64,000 bases of DNA from Saprolegnia diclina VS20 (taxonomy: Eukaryota; Oomycota; Saprolegniomycetes; Saprolegniales; Saprolegniaceae). Shown here one piece after another: positions 11,744 through 23,700 of the stretch; the first letter of the stretch is position 1; each line of letters opens with the position of its first letter. Position numbers and translations under genes: made by a program. The notes below the pieces were generated by a model. That model ran no database searches. It was not told where the DNA came from and saw only the letters and a program-made list of their open reading frames with translations. Where the stretch lies: positions 1,135,293 through 1,199,292 of the forward strand of contig NW_008246071.1 of assembly GCF_000281045.1 (NCBI RefSeq), written 5' to 3'.

Positions 11744-14700
11744 ATGACAACGCTGGCTTGCTACGCCAATACGACCGCCTGTCGCAAGCGCGATTGGGCG
11801 GCGTGTGGCTACGGCTGGCTTGCGACAGCCCCCGTCGGCGTCTTTTGGCTCGTCTGGCTCGTCTACGGTCTCCGGTGCCTTCAACGACACAAGGCGACCA
11901 ACAGCTGGTTTGACGTAGACAAGATCCACGACCCGGTCGCACAAGGTACTACTCTCGAGCCCTTTGTTTATATCTCGAAGAAAAGAGCGTAGGCATGGCC
12001 GTCGCGCTCTCTCAGCGCCGGTCGGCGTCCCTTCGTCGGTCCCATTTGCAGCGCTATATGAAGTTTTGCGCCATGTCGTCCGAGTGGCTCGCGTTCTCGT
12101 ATACGCCGCTCGTGATCACGTTCAAAGTGGCCGGCGTCTCGAGCGACGCCAATGTCTTATTCTTGCTCAACGTGCCGAGCGAGGTCATCTCATGATGTCT
12201 CCTTTTTGCAGCGCCAAGACTCATAGACAAAGTAGCTCATCAACGTCGTTAGCACCTTGGTGTGGGGATGCCTCCTCCTCGGCCTGCACGTGTGGAAGGC
12301 ATGGAGTCGCCGCCGTACGGCCACTGCGTCTTGACAAGGCGGCTGATGATGTGTCGGTAGGCTCGCCGCTCATCCTCCGGTTCATTCATCCGCTGACGTT
12401 TGATGTGTTTTACATTCCGCTCATTTCAACGCTCGGGCGGCTCGGGTCGTGCCCCGAAGGCTTCGATCACATCGTGCTGCCTGGTGGCGCCACGTGTGAG
12501 TGCGTGGATCGAATGGGACTCTTTTGGGTACAAATGCGTCGCCTTGAGATCGTGCAGTAGCGCTCTCGTGTAGGCCCTCGGCTTGTCTGGCTTTGTGATC
12601 TTGTACGCGAGCGCGCTCTACTTCAAAATGCACGTCGAGCCTCTCGCCCGCACGACGGTGTTTCGGTTCCAGACAAATTTTCAGATCATTATGGTCATGG
12701 CGCGGACGCGTACGTGGTTTGCTGTTTTTGAGATTGAGGCTCAATGTGCGTGGGACTAGTGAACCCGATCATGTCGATGCTCGTGAGCGATTTGGATGCG
12801 GTCGCACACCCTGTGATTGCGCTCGCGCTGACGCTCGGCTTCTTCTTTTGCGTCGCGTTCTTACTCTATTACGTCTACACGACCCAGCCCGTACTCTCTC
12901 CACCCAATCGACTCTTGTACTAAAGTCATTGTATCGTCAACTAGTGCATTGGGAGCGGCCGACTGCCCAACAACATTCGTGCTGTTACGTTCTCGAGCTC
13001 GTGCTACACGTCTCTGTGTGCGCTCGGGTTCCTACTCGCAGACAAAAGCATCACAAGCCTCTACTACTCGCTCGCGCCGCTCCCACTCGTGTGGGTTCTA
13101 GCGTGGCACCTCAACGAGCGCCGCGCACGCCTCTTCCACGTCCCCAACTTGCCGATTTGGGATCTGCTTCTCGAGCGCTCTGTGCGGTCCAAGACTGTCG
13201 GGACGATTGCAGCACTGTACGTAGACGCCATCAACTTGCCAGCGTCGTCCTTTGAGGGCATTATCGCGCAACTGGAAAAGATCGTCAAGCGATCGGCGCC
13301 GGACGAGCTTCCGTGTCGCGCGTACGCGCTCCGCGCACTCTGGTTCTGCCACGTCAAGGTAGTCATCCGAATAACCATCTATGATCCGGATAGACGGGCA
13401 ATGTAGGGATTTTGCCTGCAAAAAGGCACCGTGGGCCAGCAGGATGACAGCGCAATGGTGCCGTTCAAGCTCTGGTACAAGGACCGCGAAGCAGGTGCTA
13501 GCTCACACACGCTACTGCAGAAGCAAACCAAGGTGCACCGCATCACCCAGCTCGAAGGTACACCAGTCTCTGGTGTTGCCGCTGTGCCAAATGACGCTAG
13601 ATGTGGCACCGCATACGACCATGATGTGGACTCCGCCATTGGAGCCGCGTGCAGGCTGGCGCCGCGTGGTGTTCTTCCTTCTCGACGTCTCAGCCCAGTC
13701 GCTCCAGTCTCGGACACGGACGCGGACGCGGATGAGTATCCAAATGCTGTCCGCTGCAACCAACTACGCGCTGGTGCGACTGCGAGAAAAGCACTGGATC
13801 GTCAAAGTCGAGACGTCGGACGCCGCTGTCTTTAGCTGCACAACACTCTACAATAGCGCGCTCGAGGTCCTCGCGCAGAGCTGTGCGATGGGCGACGTCA
13901 CGGCGATGCAGTCGACCGCCGTCTTTCTCCTCCAGTGGTACAAGGCCAAGTACCTTCGCCTGAGCAAGCTCGTGTACCTTCACGTGCTCACGACGATCGT
14001 CGCGACGTCCGACGCGCGCCTTGTGACGCACGCAGCGCTCACGCTGTACCGGCTCGTGCTCGACAACGTGCTGCCGCTCGACCTCTGGCGCCAGAACACG
14101 ACGCACTTGAACTTCTTTATTTCGGCGCTGGGGCACGCAGCTGCCTCGACCGTCTTGCGCTGTGCGACAGTGCTCAACCTCGTGTTTCAAGCCGCCGCGG
14201 ACGACCCGCGCACCAACCTCTTTTTGCTCGTGACGCCTGCGTCACGGGCCACGATCCACGCCGCCTTGCACCGCTGGCACCACGTGTACGACGTGAGCGT
14301 CCTCCTCGAAGATCTTTGCATTCGCCTCTACAACCTCGAGGTGGCCCACCAGACAAAGCGCAAGCCGTCGCCAATCAAACGGTCGCGCAAGACGTCGTTC
14401 AACAACGTCTTGCAGTGGTTTGGCGCGCGCAAGCGCTCCATCACCAACGCCATGGTGGACCAAGCCGCCGTCATCGTACGCTCGGCCGAGTCGCGCATGA
14501 GTCGGCGAAGCATCGCCCGAGAGCGCGGCGGCGAGAGTCGGCTCCGAATCGAGTCCCGGCGGCTCAGCGCGCCTCTCAACAACCTGATGGGGCTGCGGCC
14601 GCTTGTCGCCCACCGGTCGGTCAAACAAAGCGTGGGATATTTTCTGTCGCATGTCTCGTCCAACGGGCGCCGCGACAATGCGACTTGTAGCCCGAGCAGC

Positions 14701-15210
14701 ACCAAGGTAGCACCGGCCATTGTCGTAGCGCCCAAGCCGCCACCGCCGGCGCGGTGTCCATCCCTGCGCGCCGTCAATTTTGCCACGATCGATGCCACCG
14801 CCCGTACCGTCGTCCGCCTCGACCGCCTTACGTTTGTGACCCCGGCGATTGTTGCCGAGATCAACCGCCGGCGGGGCATGCGCAAGCAGCTCTTGGATTT
14901 GCTACGCAGTGCCCAGTCGCTCCAGTCCGAGCCAAATGCGAACAGCAACAATGCTGTCGCCCCACAGGCGCGAACCCGCAACCTCTTGGACGAGGCGCTC
15001 ACAAAGGCCGGGCACCTCGCATCGTCCGCGCCCGAGTGTGCGATCGCCGACTACGTCGCCCACGGGCTGCCCCCCGAGCTGCTCGCGTTCTTCGATACGC
15101 ATGTGGCGCCCCGACTCTTGCATGCGACAACGCCCGCGACGGCAAAGACCCATGTATTCACATGGCTCTTCGCGTACGCCAAACAGCTAGTAGGTCTAAG
15201 ACGAGGCTAA
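11744..15210 (+). CDS. Tandem multi-pass membrane protein, paralogue C
   Basis: Third tandem paralogue. Exons: 11744-11945, 11993-12183, 12236-12314, 12361-12527, 12574-12709, 12760-12890, 12945-13358, 13407-13557, 13601-15210; about 1026 residues. Exons 4 to 7 are again 167, 136, 131 and 414 nt. N-terminal hydrophobic segments and the Cys pair in exon 4 are kept. The C-terminal half contains LAQSC, LLVTPAS and the terminal FFDTHVAP motif. Exon 3 was located by similarity of [11 protein letters not shown] to VLNITAAVLSG in A. The stop lies 10 bp from the stop of the convergent gcvT gene. Function unknown; the family may be restricted to these oomycetes, which is inference. Confidence 0.84.
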
Positions 15211-15220
15211 GAAATCGACT

Positions 15221-16708
15221 CTACTCGTCCTTCTTGTAGTAGCCGGCAGGCACAAACGGCATCTTGGCGACGACACCTTTTTGCATCTTGTTGCGGACCT
15301 TGAAGTGGAGCTCCGTGCCAATCTTGAGGTTGCCCTTCTTGACGTAGCCCATGCCCAGCGCCTGCTTGAGCGACGGGCTGAACGTGCCGCTCGTGACCTC
15401 GCCGATGCGGTCGCCAGCGACATTGTAGATCTCCGTGCCTTCGCGGGCCGGCGCACCGTCGACCGTAAAGCCAATCTACGCGTACCATGCGTGAGCTTGT
15501 CACAATGAGGAGGCGATCGACGACGTACGCGCTTCTTGGTCCACGTCTTGTTGTTGAGCTGGTCCAAGATGACGTCGGCACCCGGGAAGCCGCCTTCTTC
15601 GCGGCGGCGCTTGCTCATCGTCCACGCCAGCGCGCCCTCGATCGGCGTCGTCTCGGGCGAAATGTCGTGGCCGTGGAGGCAGAGACCGGCCTCAAGGCGC
15701 AGGCTGTCACGCGCACCCAAGCCCTATGCAAATCGAATGAGGTTCTTCTCGTAGGCAACGGTGTTGGGTACCGCTTCAAGGACGCGTTCGTCCGCGAGGA
15801 GCTTGCGCGTAAAGTCGGCCACCGAGCTGCTCGGCACCGACACCTCGAAGCCGTCTTCGCCCGTGTAGCCGCAGCGCGTGAGGATCACGTCGTTGTTGAG
15901 CACACGCGTGAACGTGCCCGTCATGAAGTTCATGTCGGCAAGGTTGACCGAGGCTGGAACAAGTCCCGCCATGATCTCAGCCGCGCCCGGGCCTACGTGC
16001 GATTAGAGATAGGCTCGCTGCGCCAGCAAGCGTACCTTGGAGGGCGACGAGCGACCGGTCGGCAATGCGCTCGAGCTGGACGTCGCCGTCAAACTTGGCG
16101 AGGTGCGCCTGCATGTGCGCCCAATCGATGTCCTGGTTGCCGGCGTTCACGACCACGTAGAGGTGGTCGTCGTACGACGTAATGACGCAGTCGTCGATGA
16201 TCCCGCCCTTCTCGTTCGTGATTAAGCTGAGCTTGGCCTCGCCCGTCGTCAGCGACGCAATGTCGCCGACCACGATACTCTCGAGGAACCGGAAGCGGTC
16301 CTTGCCCGTCATGCTAGCAAGAGGCAGCAACGTGAGGCAAAGCGTTGGCGCGCGGCGCGGGTGTACCGGAGCTGGCCCATGTGCGAGACATCAAAGAGCG
16401 ACGCGCAACCCGGCGTGCGCGTGTGCGTGTGGCTCTTGAGAATGCCGGCCGTGTACTGCACAGGCATCGAGTAGCCGGCAAAGTCGACCATCTACGGCCA
16501 TCGTCACGAGCGCTCGCACGCAGGCATGTACCTTGCCGCCGAGCTCCTTGTGGAGGTCGAAGAGCGCCGTCTTCTTGAGCTACAGACACAGGGTATCCTT
16601 GAGCGACGGCAAGAGTCAATGGTCGCTGCGTACGCTGGAGAAGGCGCGGCGAGGGACGTGGCCAAGCATGCTTGTGAAGTGACTGCGAATTGCAAACTGC
16701 CTACTCAT
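15221..16708 (-). CDS. gcvT: Aminomethyltransferase, glycine cleavage system T protein (mitochondrial)
   Basis: Transfers the methylene group from the aminomethyl-lipoyl H protein to tetrahydrofolate, releasing ammonia, in mitochondria. Seven exons: 16634-16708, 16532-16579, 16367-16491, 16036-16313, 15772-15992, 15529-15723, 15221-15475; 398 residues, normal for the family. The first 25 residues ([11 protein letters not shown]...) are Arg/Ser-rich without acidic residues, a good presequence. Family motifs in order: [88 protein letters not shown]. The start codon 16708 gives the presequence; 16669 is a weaker alternative. A TATCCGG-type element lies 20-40 bp upstream. Confidence 0.94.
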
Positions 16709-17165
16709 AAAGCGAATCCAAGGTCATGCCGGATACGGTGTCCGGTTATGTAGCTGCTAGAAAGGCAATCACAGGTCCCACTCTTGGTGGCCGCTCCTCG
16801 TACAGCGTCCACGAGCCCGATCGAACTGTGAACTTCACTGCGGTTCGCTGCTGCCGAGTGCGCCGCCGCCTGCTTGTAGGTAGGTAGTCGATGCTCAAGA
16901 TCGCCACGCGTGAAAGATCGCAACATGCCGTGCGCGCGATGGATGCGAGGGTTGAACTTGGCGGCCATCTGCCCAACTTCAATCCGACCGCCAGATGGTC
17001 CTGCGTCGTGCAATCCAAGAGATGTGGCGTCCAAACTGTGGCGTCCGCAGCCGCCCAGCGACGCCGTGCACGAGATCATTGCGGTGAGAGGGTGCGCCCA
17101 GTTCGTTACGATAGCACAGCAGTAGACAATGCAGAAAGTCTTCTTGTTCAACGGGCAGGCGCCGA
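16709..17165. promoter_or_regulatory. gcvT upstream region with CCGGATA/TCCGG element
   Basis: About 460 bases between the gcvT start and the stop of the next minus-strand gene. It contains CCGGATACGGTGTCCGG at about 16729-16745, two half-sites of a motif repeated upstream of other genes here. A promoter role is inferred from position only. No gene is supported in the rest. Confidence 0.45.
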
Positions 17166-18223
17166 CTAATTCGTCTTCATGCGGCGCTTGCTCGAGAAGC
17201 ACTCGCCCCAGATGCAAATGCTCTTGGACTTGAGCAGGAGACTGAAGTCGTCGAGCGTATACTGCGTCGGCGCGACTTCGGGCAGCGACTTGTCCTTGAT
17301 TGCCGCTTGCACGGCGGCCTGCAGCAGCTCGTGGGCCGACCCGACCGTGTACTCTTGGAACGGGTACGCCTTGTCGTCGACGGCAACGACGCGCTTCTCG
17401 GCCGGCACTTGGTACGTGGTCAAAATGTGCTCTATGGAGCAGCGTTAGTATGAACACAGAGGCAAGGTACCACGATGCGCGGGATACCGAGGATGGCTTC
17501 GATTTGCTCGAGCGACAAGGTCGCATCCTTGGCGGCGGCTTGGAGCTGGAAGAGGCACTCGAGACGTTCGTTGACGTCGCCTTTGACCGCGAGCGAGAAG
17601 GCGACCATGAGCGTATCGAGGTTGCACTTGCCGTTGGCATTCTTCGGAAGGCTCATAAGAACACGTTCGAGGTGGTGCTACAGCATATTCGATTCATGCG
17701 ATTCCGAAGATGGTGCCGTACGAGGTTCTTGAGCTGCATGCCGTTGAGGACGCTGCCAAGGCACAAGTCAAAGTCCCGCACCGACGCCTCGTTGGTCGGG
17801 AAGAACGCCTTGGCCTGCGCATGGACCTTCTGGAAGACGTCCGGCCTAATGCAAGCGTGTGTGAGCGCGATGCTGCGCTGCTGCTCGTGCGTACGTGATG
17901 TCGTTCTGGGACCGCAGCTCGAACGCTTCGTAGGGCGAGATCGGCGTTGCGTCGGCAATCTCGTTTTGAATCGCTTCAAAGAACTTACGGTTCTTGCTGC
18001 CGCGGTAAATGTACCCGCCGATCGCAAGGATGACGGCGCCAAAGACGTACTCGGGGTGGCGGCTGAAGAAGCCGCCTTGATCGACAGGCACGGGCTGGAC
18101 TGCAGCGCCGTCCGCAGCAGGCGCCGCGTCCTTCACCGCCGGGTTAGTCTGGAAGCGGCGCGTGGCCTTGGCATGGCGCGGCGCCGGCGTCAAGCGGCGA
18201 AGCAGCGGGGATCGACGCCACAT
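17166..18223 (-). CDS. Mitochondrial membrane-anchored protein with degenerate EF-hand region
   Basis: No family name is certain. Four exons: 17895-18223, 17722-17845, 17488-17677, 17166-17431; 302 residues. The N-terminus is strongly basic (MWRRSPLLRRLTPAPRHAK...), a likely mitochondrial presequence. One transmembrane helix follows at about residues 59-75 (YVFGAVILAIGGYIY). The rest is soluble. The stretch around VKGDVNERLECLFQL looks like the helix that precedes a calcium loop in the calmodulin/NCS superfamily, but the acidic loop residues are missing, so calcium binding is doubtful. A possible role is a matrix- or intermembrane-facing adaptor. Exon phases all close. Gene call strong, function unknown. 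Confidence 0.8.
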
Positions 18224-18455
18224 GCGAGGTTCGTTGACGAAAGGCTGGAGTGATTGGACCTCTTTCTGGTACTATAATTATCTATAGTGTCTCACCACGG
18301 TGTTTAATATACCGGGTTTGAGACAGTATTGGTATGTTGGTCCTCGATCGAGCGATATTCGAGTGTGCATGTGTCATAGGTACGTGGCGTCGTGCCGTCG
18401 GCGAGGACGTGAGGACGCTGCGGGTGCCATTATAATATCTAGATCTATCTACACC

Positions 18456-20494
18456 CTACACGCTCCGCTCGCCCGAGCTCGGTAGGCCGGCGTCTTGGCG
18501 CGACACGGTCGTCTGGAGCTGTTGTTGCGTCAGCGACGACTGGTGCAATAGCTCGAGCATTTGTTCTTGCATCTTCTTTTGCTCCTGGAGCGCAGCAGCT
18601 TGCGACGCCGACGGCGCACTCTTGGTGTACGAGCTCTGCAATGGCACGAGGTCCGACGCACGCTGCGCGTTGTACGGTACCTGGCCCAGCATAAACGGCT
18701 TGGCGCTTTCATAGCTCACCGACTGGGCGCGCGGCAGCACCAAGAGCTGCTTCTTGGCGACAGCCTCGCGGCGCTCTTGGAGCGACACCATGGCCAAGTG
18801 CGCAAGCTTTTCCATGAGCGCGAGCTGCGTTGGCGGCAAGCTCACGCGCGGCTTCGAGTCCAAGACGCAGACGCTGCCGACGCACGAGCCATCGACGTCA
18901 AAGAGCGGCGCGCCCGCGAGGAACCGCACTTGAAGCGGGCCAGTCACAAACGGGTTGGTCTCGAACCGCCCGTCCTTCCACGTATCGAGGACGACGACCG
19001 GCATCCGAGTCGAGACGGGTACTTCGCAAAATGAAAAGTCCCGGCCAATGTCCGACTCCTTGATCGTGACTTTCGATTTGAACCACTGCCGGTTCTCGTC
19101 GAGGATGTGCACGATCGCAAACTTGCAGTCGAGGGCTTGGGACGCGAGGTCGCAGAGCAAGTCGTAAATGTCCTCGGGCGGCGCATCCGGGTTGTACTCG
19201 CCGCTGCTCGCTTCAAAGATGCCCTCTTCTTGGAGCCCAAAGCCCTCCATAAGTTTTTCGACCATCTCGCGCTTGGTCGGGTCCCGCGCGGCGATTTGGC
19301 TCAGCCACGCCATGCCGACTGAGTCGGGCACTGAGCCTTTTGACGACGGAAGCGTCAGTGCCAGCTCATTGCCATGTATGCCGGATGAGATCCGCGGGTC
19401 GAGCGCACTGCCCCGGCGCGAGATCGGCTCGGGTGCGGCTTGGTCGTCGGCTTGGGCGCTCGCCGTCACCAAGTTGCCGTCCGAGCACGACTTGCAGATG
19501 CGCATCGTCGTGAGGCCGATGGGCGGCAGGTCCACCGAGTTGATGATGGAGCACTTCTTACAGATGACTTCGCCGCACGCGCGGCAGTGGTGCTTTCGCC
19601 GAATGCCCGTGAACGACTTGAGGCAGAGGTGGCAGCACTGCCGCTCGTGGTCGCTCACCCACGTCGGCGTCTCGCGCTGCGTAAGGAGCCGGCTAATCCG
19701 GCGCGTGTGCACGCTTTCCTGAATGTTGGAGAGCGACTCGGCCCAGTACTGGAGCATCGCGCGGTTCGATCGCCGCGTCGTGCGAATGCCCTACATAGCA
19801 CAGTTCACATAGAAGCTCCGAGAAGACGCAACTGGCTGTGTACCGGCGGCTGGCGAATGGAGCAAATGAACTGCGCTTCGAGCGTCCCGAGCTCGTCCGT
19901 GGGTCGGAAGAGGTACCCGCACTTGGAGATGGACCCGCGCTCGAGCCGGTGGCTGTCAAAGAGCGATGGACACTCGCTTTGGTCAATGGACTCGTAGAGA
20001 CAGACGCCGACGAGCTTGTTGGGGTCGCCGCCAATGTAGTCGGCCGACAAGATCCCGGCGTACTCGAGCACGCAAAAGTCCTGCGACGTGGCCATCGCCG
20101 CCTTGTTCTTGAGCGCAAACCACTTGATGCTCAAGCTCTCCGAGTCGTTCTGGTCGCGCTGGTAGATGACTGCCGAGTCGAGGCTCATGTCCTTGAGCAA
20201 AAGCTTCATCATGGACCGAAACTCGTTCGTGTTGGTCGCGATCATCATGTCCATGACGTCCTCGAGCGAGGCCTGGACCGCGCCGACGCCGCGGATGCTG
20301 TAGAAAAGGCCGCCTTTCTGCCGGTCTTCGGACACGGTAATGCCCTTCTTCTCGTGCGAGAAGGCCCACTCCGAGTCCGGCGAGTTGAGCGACGGCACGA
20401 GCGTCCGCGCCCACGTGAGCAGCTCGACTTCTTCTGTCTCCGAGATGTGCGGCGCCGAGAAGAATCCATTCCGCAGCGGCAGCAGGCGGACCAT
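18456..20494 (-). CDS. START-like, FYVE and GAF domain protein
   Basis: Two exons, 19844-20494 and 18456-19790, 661 residues. Residues 1-215 look like the START-like lipid-binding region common in oomycete FYVE proteins. A FYVE zinc finger follows at about 250-310, with the WVSD motif, eight Cys/His ligands and RRKHHCRACGE, the signature that binds phosphatidylinositol 3-phosphate on endosomes. A GAF domain lies at about 400-560 (FAIVHILDENRQW, GAPLFDVDGSCVGSVCVLD), a small-molecule or regulatory module. A Gln-rich coiled tail ends the protein. The combination suggests a PI3P-recruited lipid sensor or regulator on endosomes; the ligand is unknown. Confidence 0.87.
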
Positions 20495-20595
20495 GATGCA
20501 GTGAGCGTAGTAGTAGTAGTAGGACTGGGCGTGGACGTGGCCGACTAAGATGGCGTCGCGGCAATGACCCCACTGACGACGACGGGCTGTAATCC

Positions 20596-20684
20596 TCCGG
20601 ATACCGCCATAAGTCACGCACCCCTCGCCAATATTCCACGTGGGTATCCGGATGTGGTCGTATCCGGCGCATTTATCCGGATAA
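20596..20684. promoter_or_regulatory. Cluster of four TATCCGGATA-like sites
   Basis: Four copies upstream of the START-FYVE-GAF start codon (20494): TCCGGATACC at 20596, GTATCCGGAT at 20644, GTATCCGGCG at 20660 and TTATCCGGATAA at 20673. The last is a near-perfect palindrome. Spacing and position, 100-190 bp before the start, suggest a promoter element; this is inference. Confidence 0.5.
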
Positions 20685-20772
20685 TAACCTGCGTAACAGC
20701 TGCGACAAATGTGCGCGGTTTCTACGAGTGAGATCTTTCTTGTGTCATTGCGATCTTATTGCAATCGATAAA

Positions 20773-23700
20773 TTAGGATTGGGGCGGCAGCCTCGGGCGC
20801 TGCAGCAAGGTCGTCTCGGCGTTGCGGTAGCCGCCGAGAGGGCGCGTCCGTTGTGCATGGCGCAGCGCCTGCAGCGCGTCGCGCGGTTTGCTTGTGGCGC
20901 GCACCGTCGCAGGTTGCCGCAGCAGCTTCAACTTGGCCGCGTCAAACGCAGCACTTGGTAACACTAGTGGCGGTAGTGCCTCTGGCACGATGTAATACTC
21001 GCTTGACTGCGGTGGGAAGTGTGCAGTCAACCCCAGCACATGGTCGTCATGGATCAAGTTGCCACGGACGTCGAGACACTCGACGTGGTCGGCGGTCGGC
21101 AACGCGAGAAGGAGTCGGAGCCGCGGCACGACGTCATTTTGGAGGTTGTTGTTGCGCAGCAAAAGCACGCGCAGTTGGGACGAGGGTAGGCACTCGCAGA
21201 GCGCGAGGCCACCAAGCGACCCAATGCTGTTGTCGCTCAAATCCAAGAGGTGCAACGATCGTGACTGCTGCAGTCCAGTTGCAAGTAACGAGGCACCAGC
21301 GTCCCGGATCTTGTTGCCGGGGAGCTCGAGCCGCTTTAGCACCGTGTTGATCGCGAGTGCCTTTCCGATCGCATCGCATGCCGCGTCCGTAACACCGGCA
21401 CGGCCGAGCACCACGCGTGTCAAGTGACCGTACCTAGCCGAGTTCACGTCAGGGGCACAGCGAGCAAGGGTGCACCGGCCAAAGAAGAAGTCGCCCATCG
21501 CACTCGCGACGTGGAGGACGCCGCTGAGGTTCATCGCATTGTCCTCCAAAATGAGCTCGCGCAGCTGAAAGTGTGCGGTTTGCACACAAGTGGCGAGCGC
21601 CCTACGAGGGTCTCTTGCACAAACACGAGCACGACAACGGTACCGAAAAGGGACGTCGCCTCGAATATCATTGGCGCCGATCGCAAGCACACGCAGGTTC
21701 TTGAGCTGGTTTGTTCGCATGGCTTCTACCAAGCAGCCAAGGCCCTCGTCGCTAGGCGCGCATCGTCAGTCGAGTAGCTTTGGTCGAGTCGCACCGCAAG
21801 AGACACCCCGCTGGTGCAAGGATTGTCTTGATGTTGGGTGCGCTCGCTGCGAGTGCGGCGGCCAAGTTGGCGCAGTAAATATCGTGCTGCAGCGGTTGCC
21901 GTGGCTCGAGCACGAGGCTTTCGGCTACCTCGAAGAGGTGGCGAATTTGACCGACCACCATGCCATCCCGAACAACGCCGAGACTCGCGACGGGGAGCTA
22001 CACGGCAACGTCACCACCATACCTCACGCAAGGTGACGTACCGAGACGCGTAGTGTGGCCGTGATCGACGGCGGTGGCGGCACGCGCCGTCGCGTGAGCC
22101 CCTTGAGGTTGATCCGCGCTCGCCGCCCGCGGTAGATGGCTTGGATTTTTCGCGCATAAAAGTCCAAGTCGCGCTCGTCGTGCATGCTAAACACGATCCC
22201 CGTGAGCCCGCAACGATGCAGAATGTACAAAATACAGTGTTTCGTGGCCGCGCAAAAGTCGCTCGAGGAGGAATTGCGCCTATAATAACGTCGTCAACCT
22301 CTGTCAATCATGCGGCGAGCCTACCTCGTTAAGGGGCTCGTCGCGGGTCCAGAAGGCCAAGTGCCGGCGCCACCACGTTTGGATGCGAATGCACATATGG
22401 CGATGGAGCTGATACCGCGCTTCGTCGGCCTTGAGCTTGGCCTACGCACCACGGCTTTACTACGCAGCCGCCACGATGATACACTACGCGGTGCCGGAGG
22501 AACTGGGCCATGCGCGAGTGCTTCTTTCGGTAGAGCCGCTGAAGGTTGACTGCGAGGCGTGCTCGTCGCTGGCGCCAAATTTGCCGCGTGCGCAGAATCG
22601 CATGGCCTCGGATGTAGCGGACGCGTCGCTGGATCGTCGAGGCCGCACGCGTGCGCCGAAGCAATTCGGCATCAACGAGTCGCTTCTGTGCCAAATCCAG
22701 TCGAAACTGAGACCGAGCCTTGGCGCCCCAGTAGACGCGCTAGTTAGTATGTTCATTGCACGCATTGTTGCAGGCACGGTACCTGAATAATGGTGGCAGC
22801 GTCAACTTGCGCGGCAAAGAGCGCTCGGTACATGGGCGAGAGCGCCCCGAGTTCGTGTCGAACGAGGCGATCGAAGGGGTCGCACGATAATTTGCGCTCC
22901 TACGCACCTCCATTAGGACCTACGCGGCATAAGCCAGCGACACACGAGAGCGAGCAGTCGGTGGTCGCAGTTGGCCTTGTGCGAATAATACGCCCGCAGT
23001 GCCGGCAGCCAGTGTCGACTGGCCCGCTACAATGCACTCCATGAAATCGCCGGCTCCGTGAACACAAGATTGAACCTACTTGAAGCGTACGGGCAGCCAA
23101 GTCTTGGGCGGCAAACTTGGGCGCATACCTACGTTATCGCCATGTCAATCTGCGATTTTTGGAGAAATACACCGTCATTTCAACGTACTTTTCAAAGCGG
23201 TAGCGCAAAAGCACCTTGCGCGCGCGGAGGTTGCTGTACGGCGACGTCGCGTACGCCTCAATCGATGCAGCAATCACGTTGGCTTTGTGCTGCTTGGCGG
23301 CGTCGCGGCCCCACACACCGCGTAGAAGCGACGCAATGATCACTTGGCTCTTTGCTTCGCACTCCAAGAGCGGCCTAGTTTCGGTGACGCCAGGTGTGAG
23401 GAAGAAGAATACAAGTACCGCCAATGGTCGGGGTACCACTCGAGAAGCTTGGCCCGAATGTCCTCGCGGTAATGGCCAAAGTAGAATGCCGTGGTCGCGG
23501 CCGCCACCGCCGGGACCATCGCGTTGCACTTGAAGTACGCCACGCCGAGCTGGAGCCAAAGCGTCGCGTCCGGCTCCCACGCAAACGTCGGCATGTTCCA
23601 TCGGCGAATTTTGATGCGCTTGAGCGCCTCTTGGGTCGCGTCGACGCACAAAATATAGCAGTGGCGCGCGTCAAAGTACTAGGAAACGCCATTGACCCCA

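Noticed and set aside
4199-15210. Tandem array considered as a mobile-element or virus-derived cluster
   Set aside because: No polymerase, integrase, capsid or transposase motif and no flanking repeats; conserved intron-rich exons point to ordinary gene duplication.
15724-16695. Fragmented gcvT frames that look like a decayed gene
   Set aside because: Every break coincides with a 40-55 nt GT-AG intron, and the joined exons give a complete 398-residue protein.
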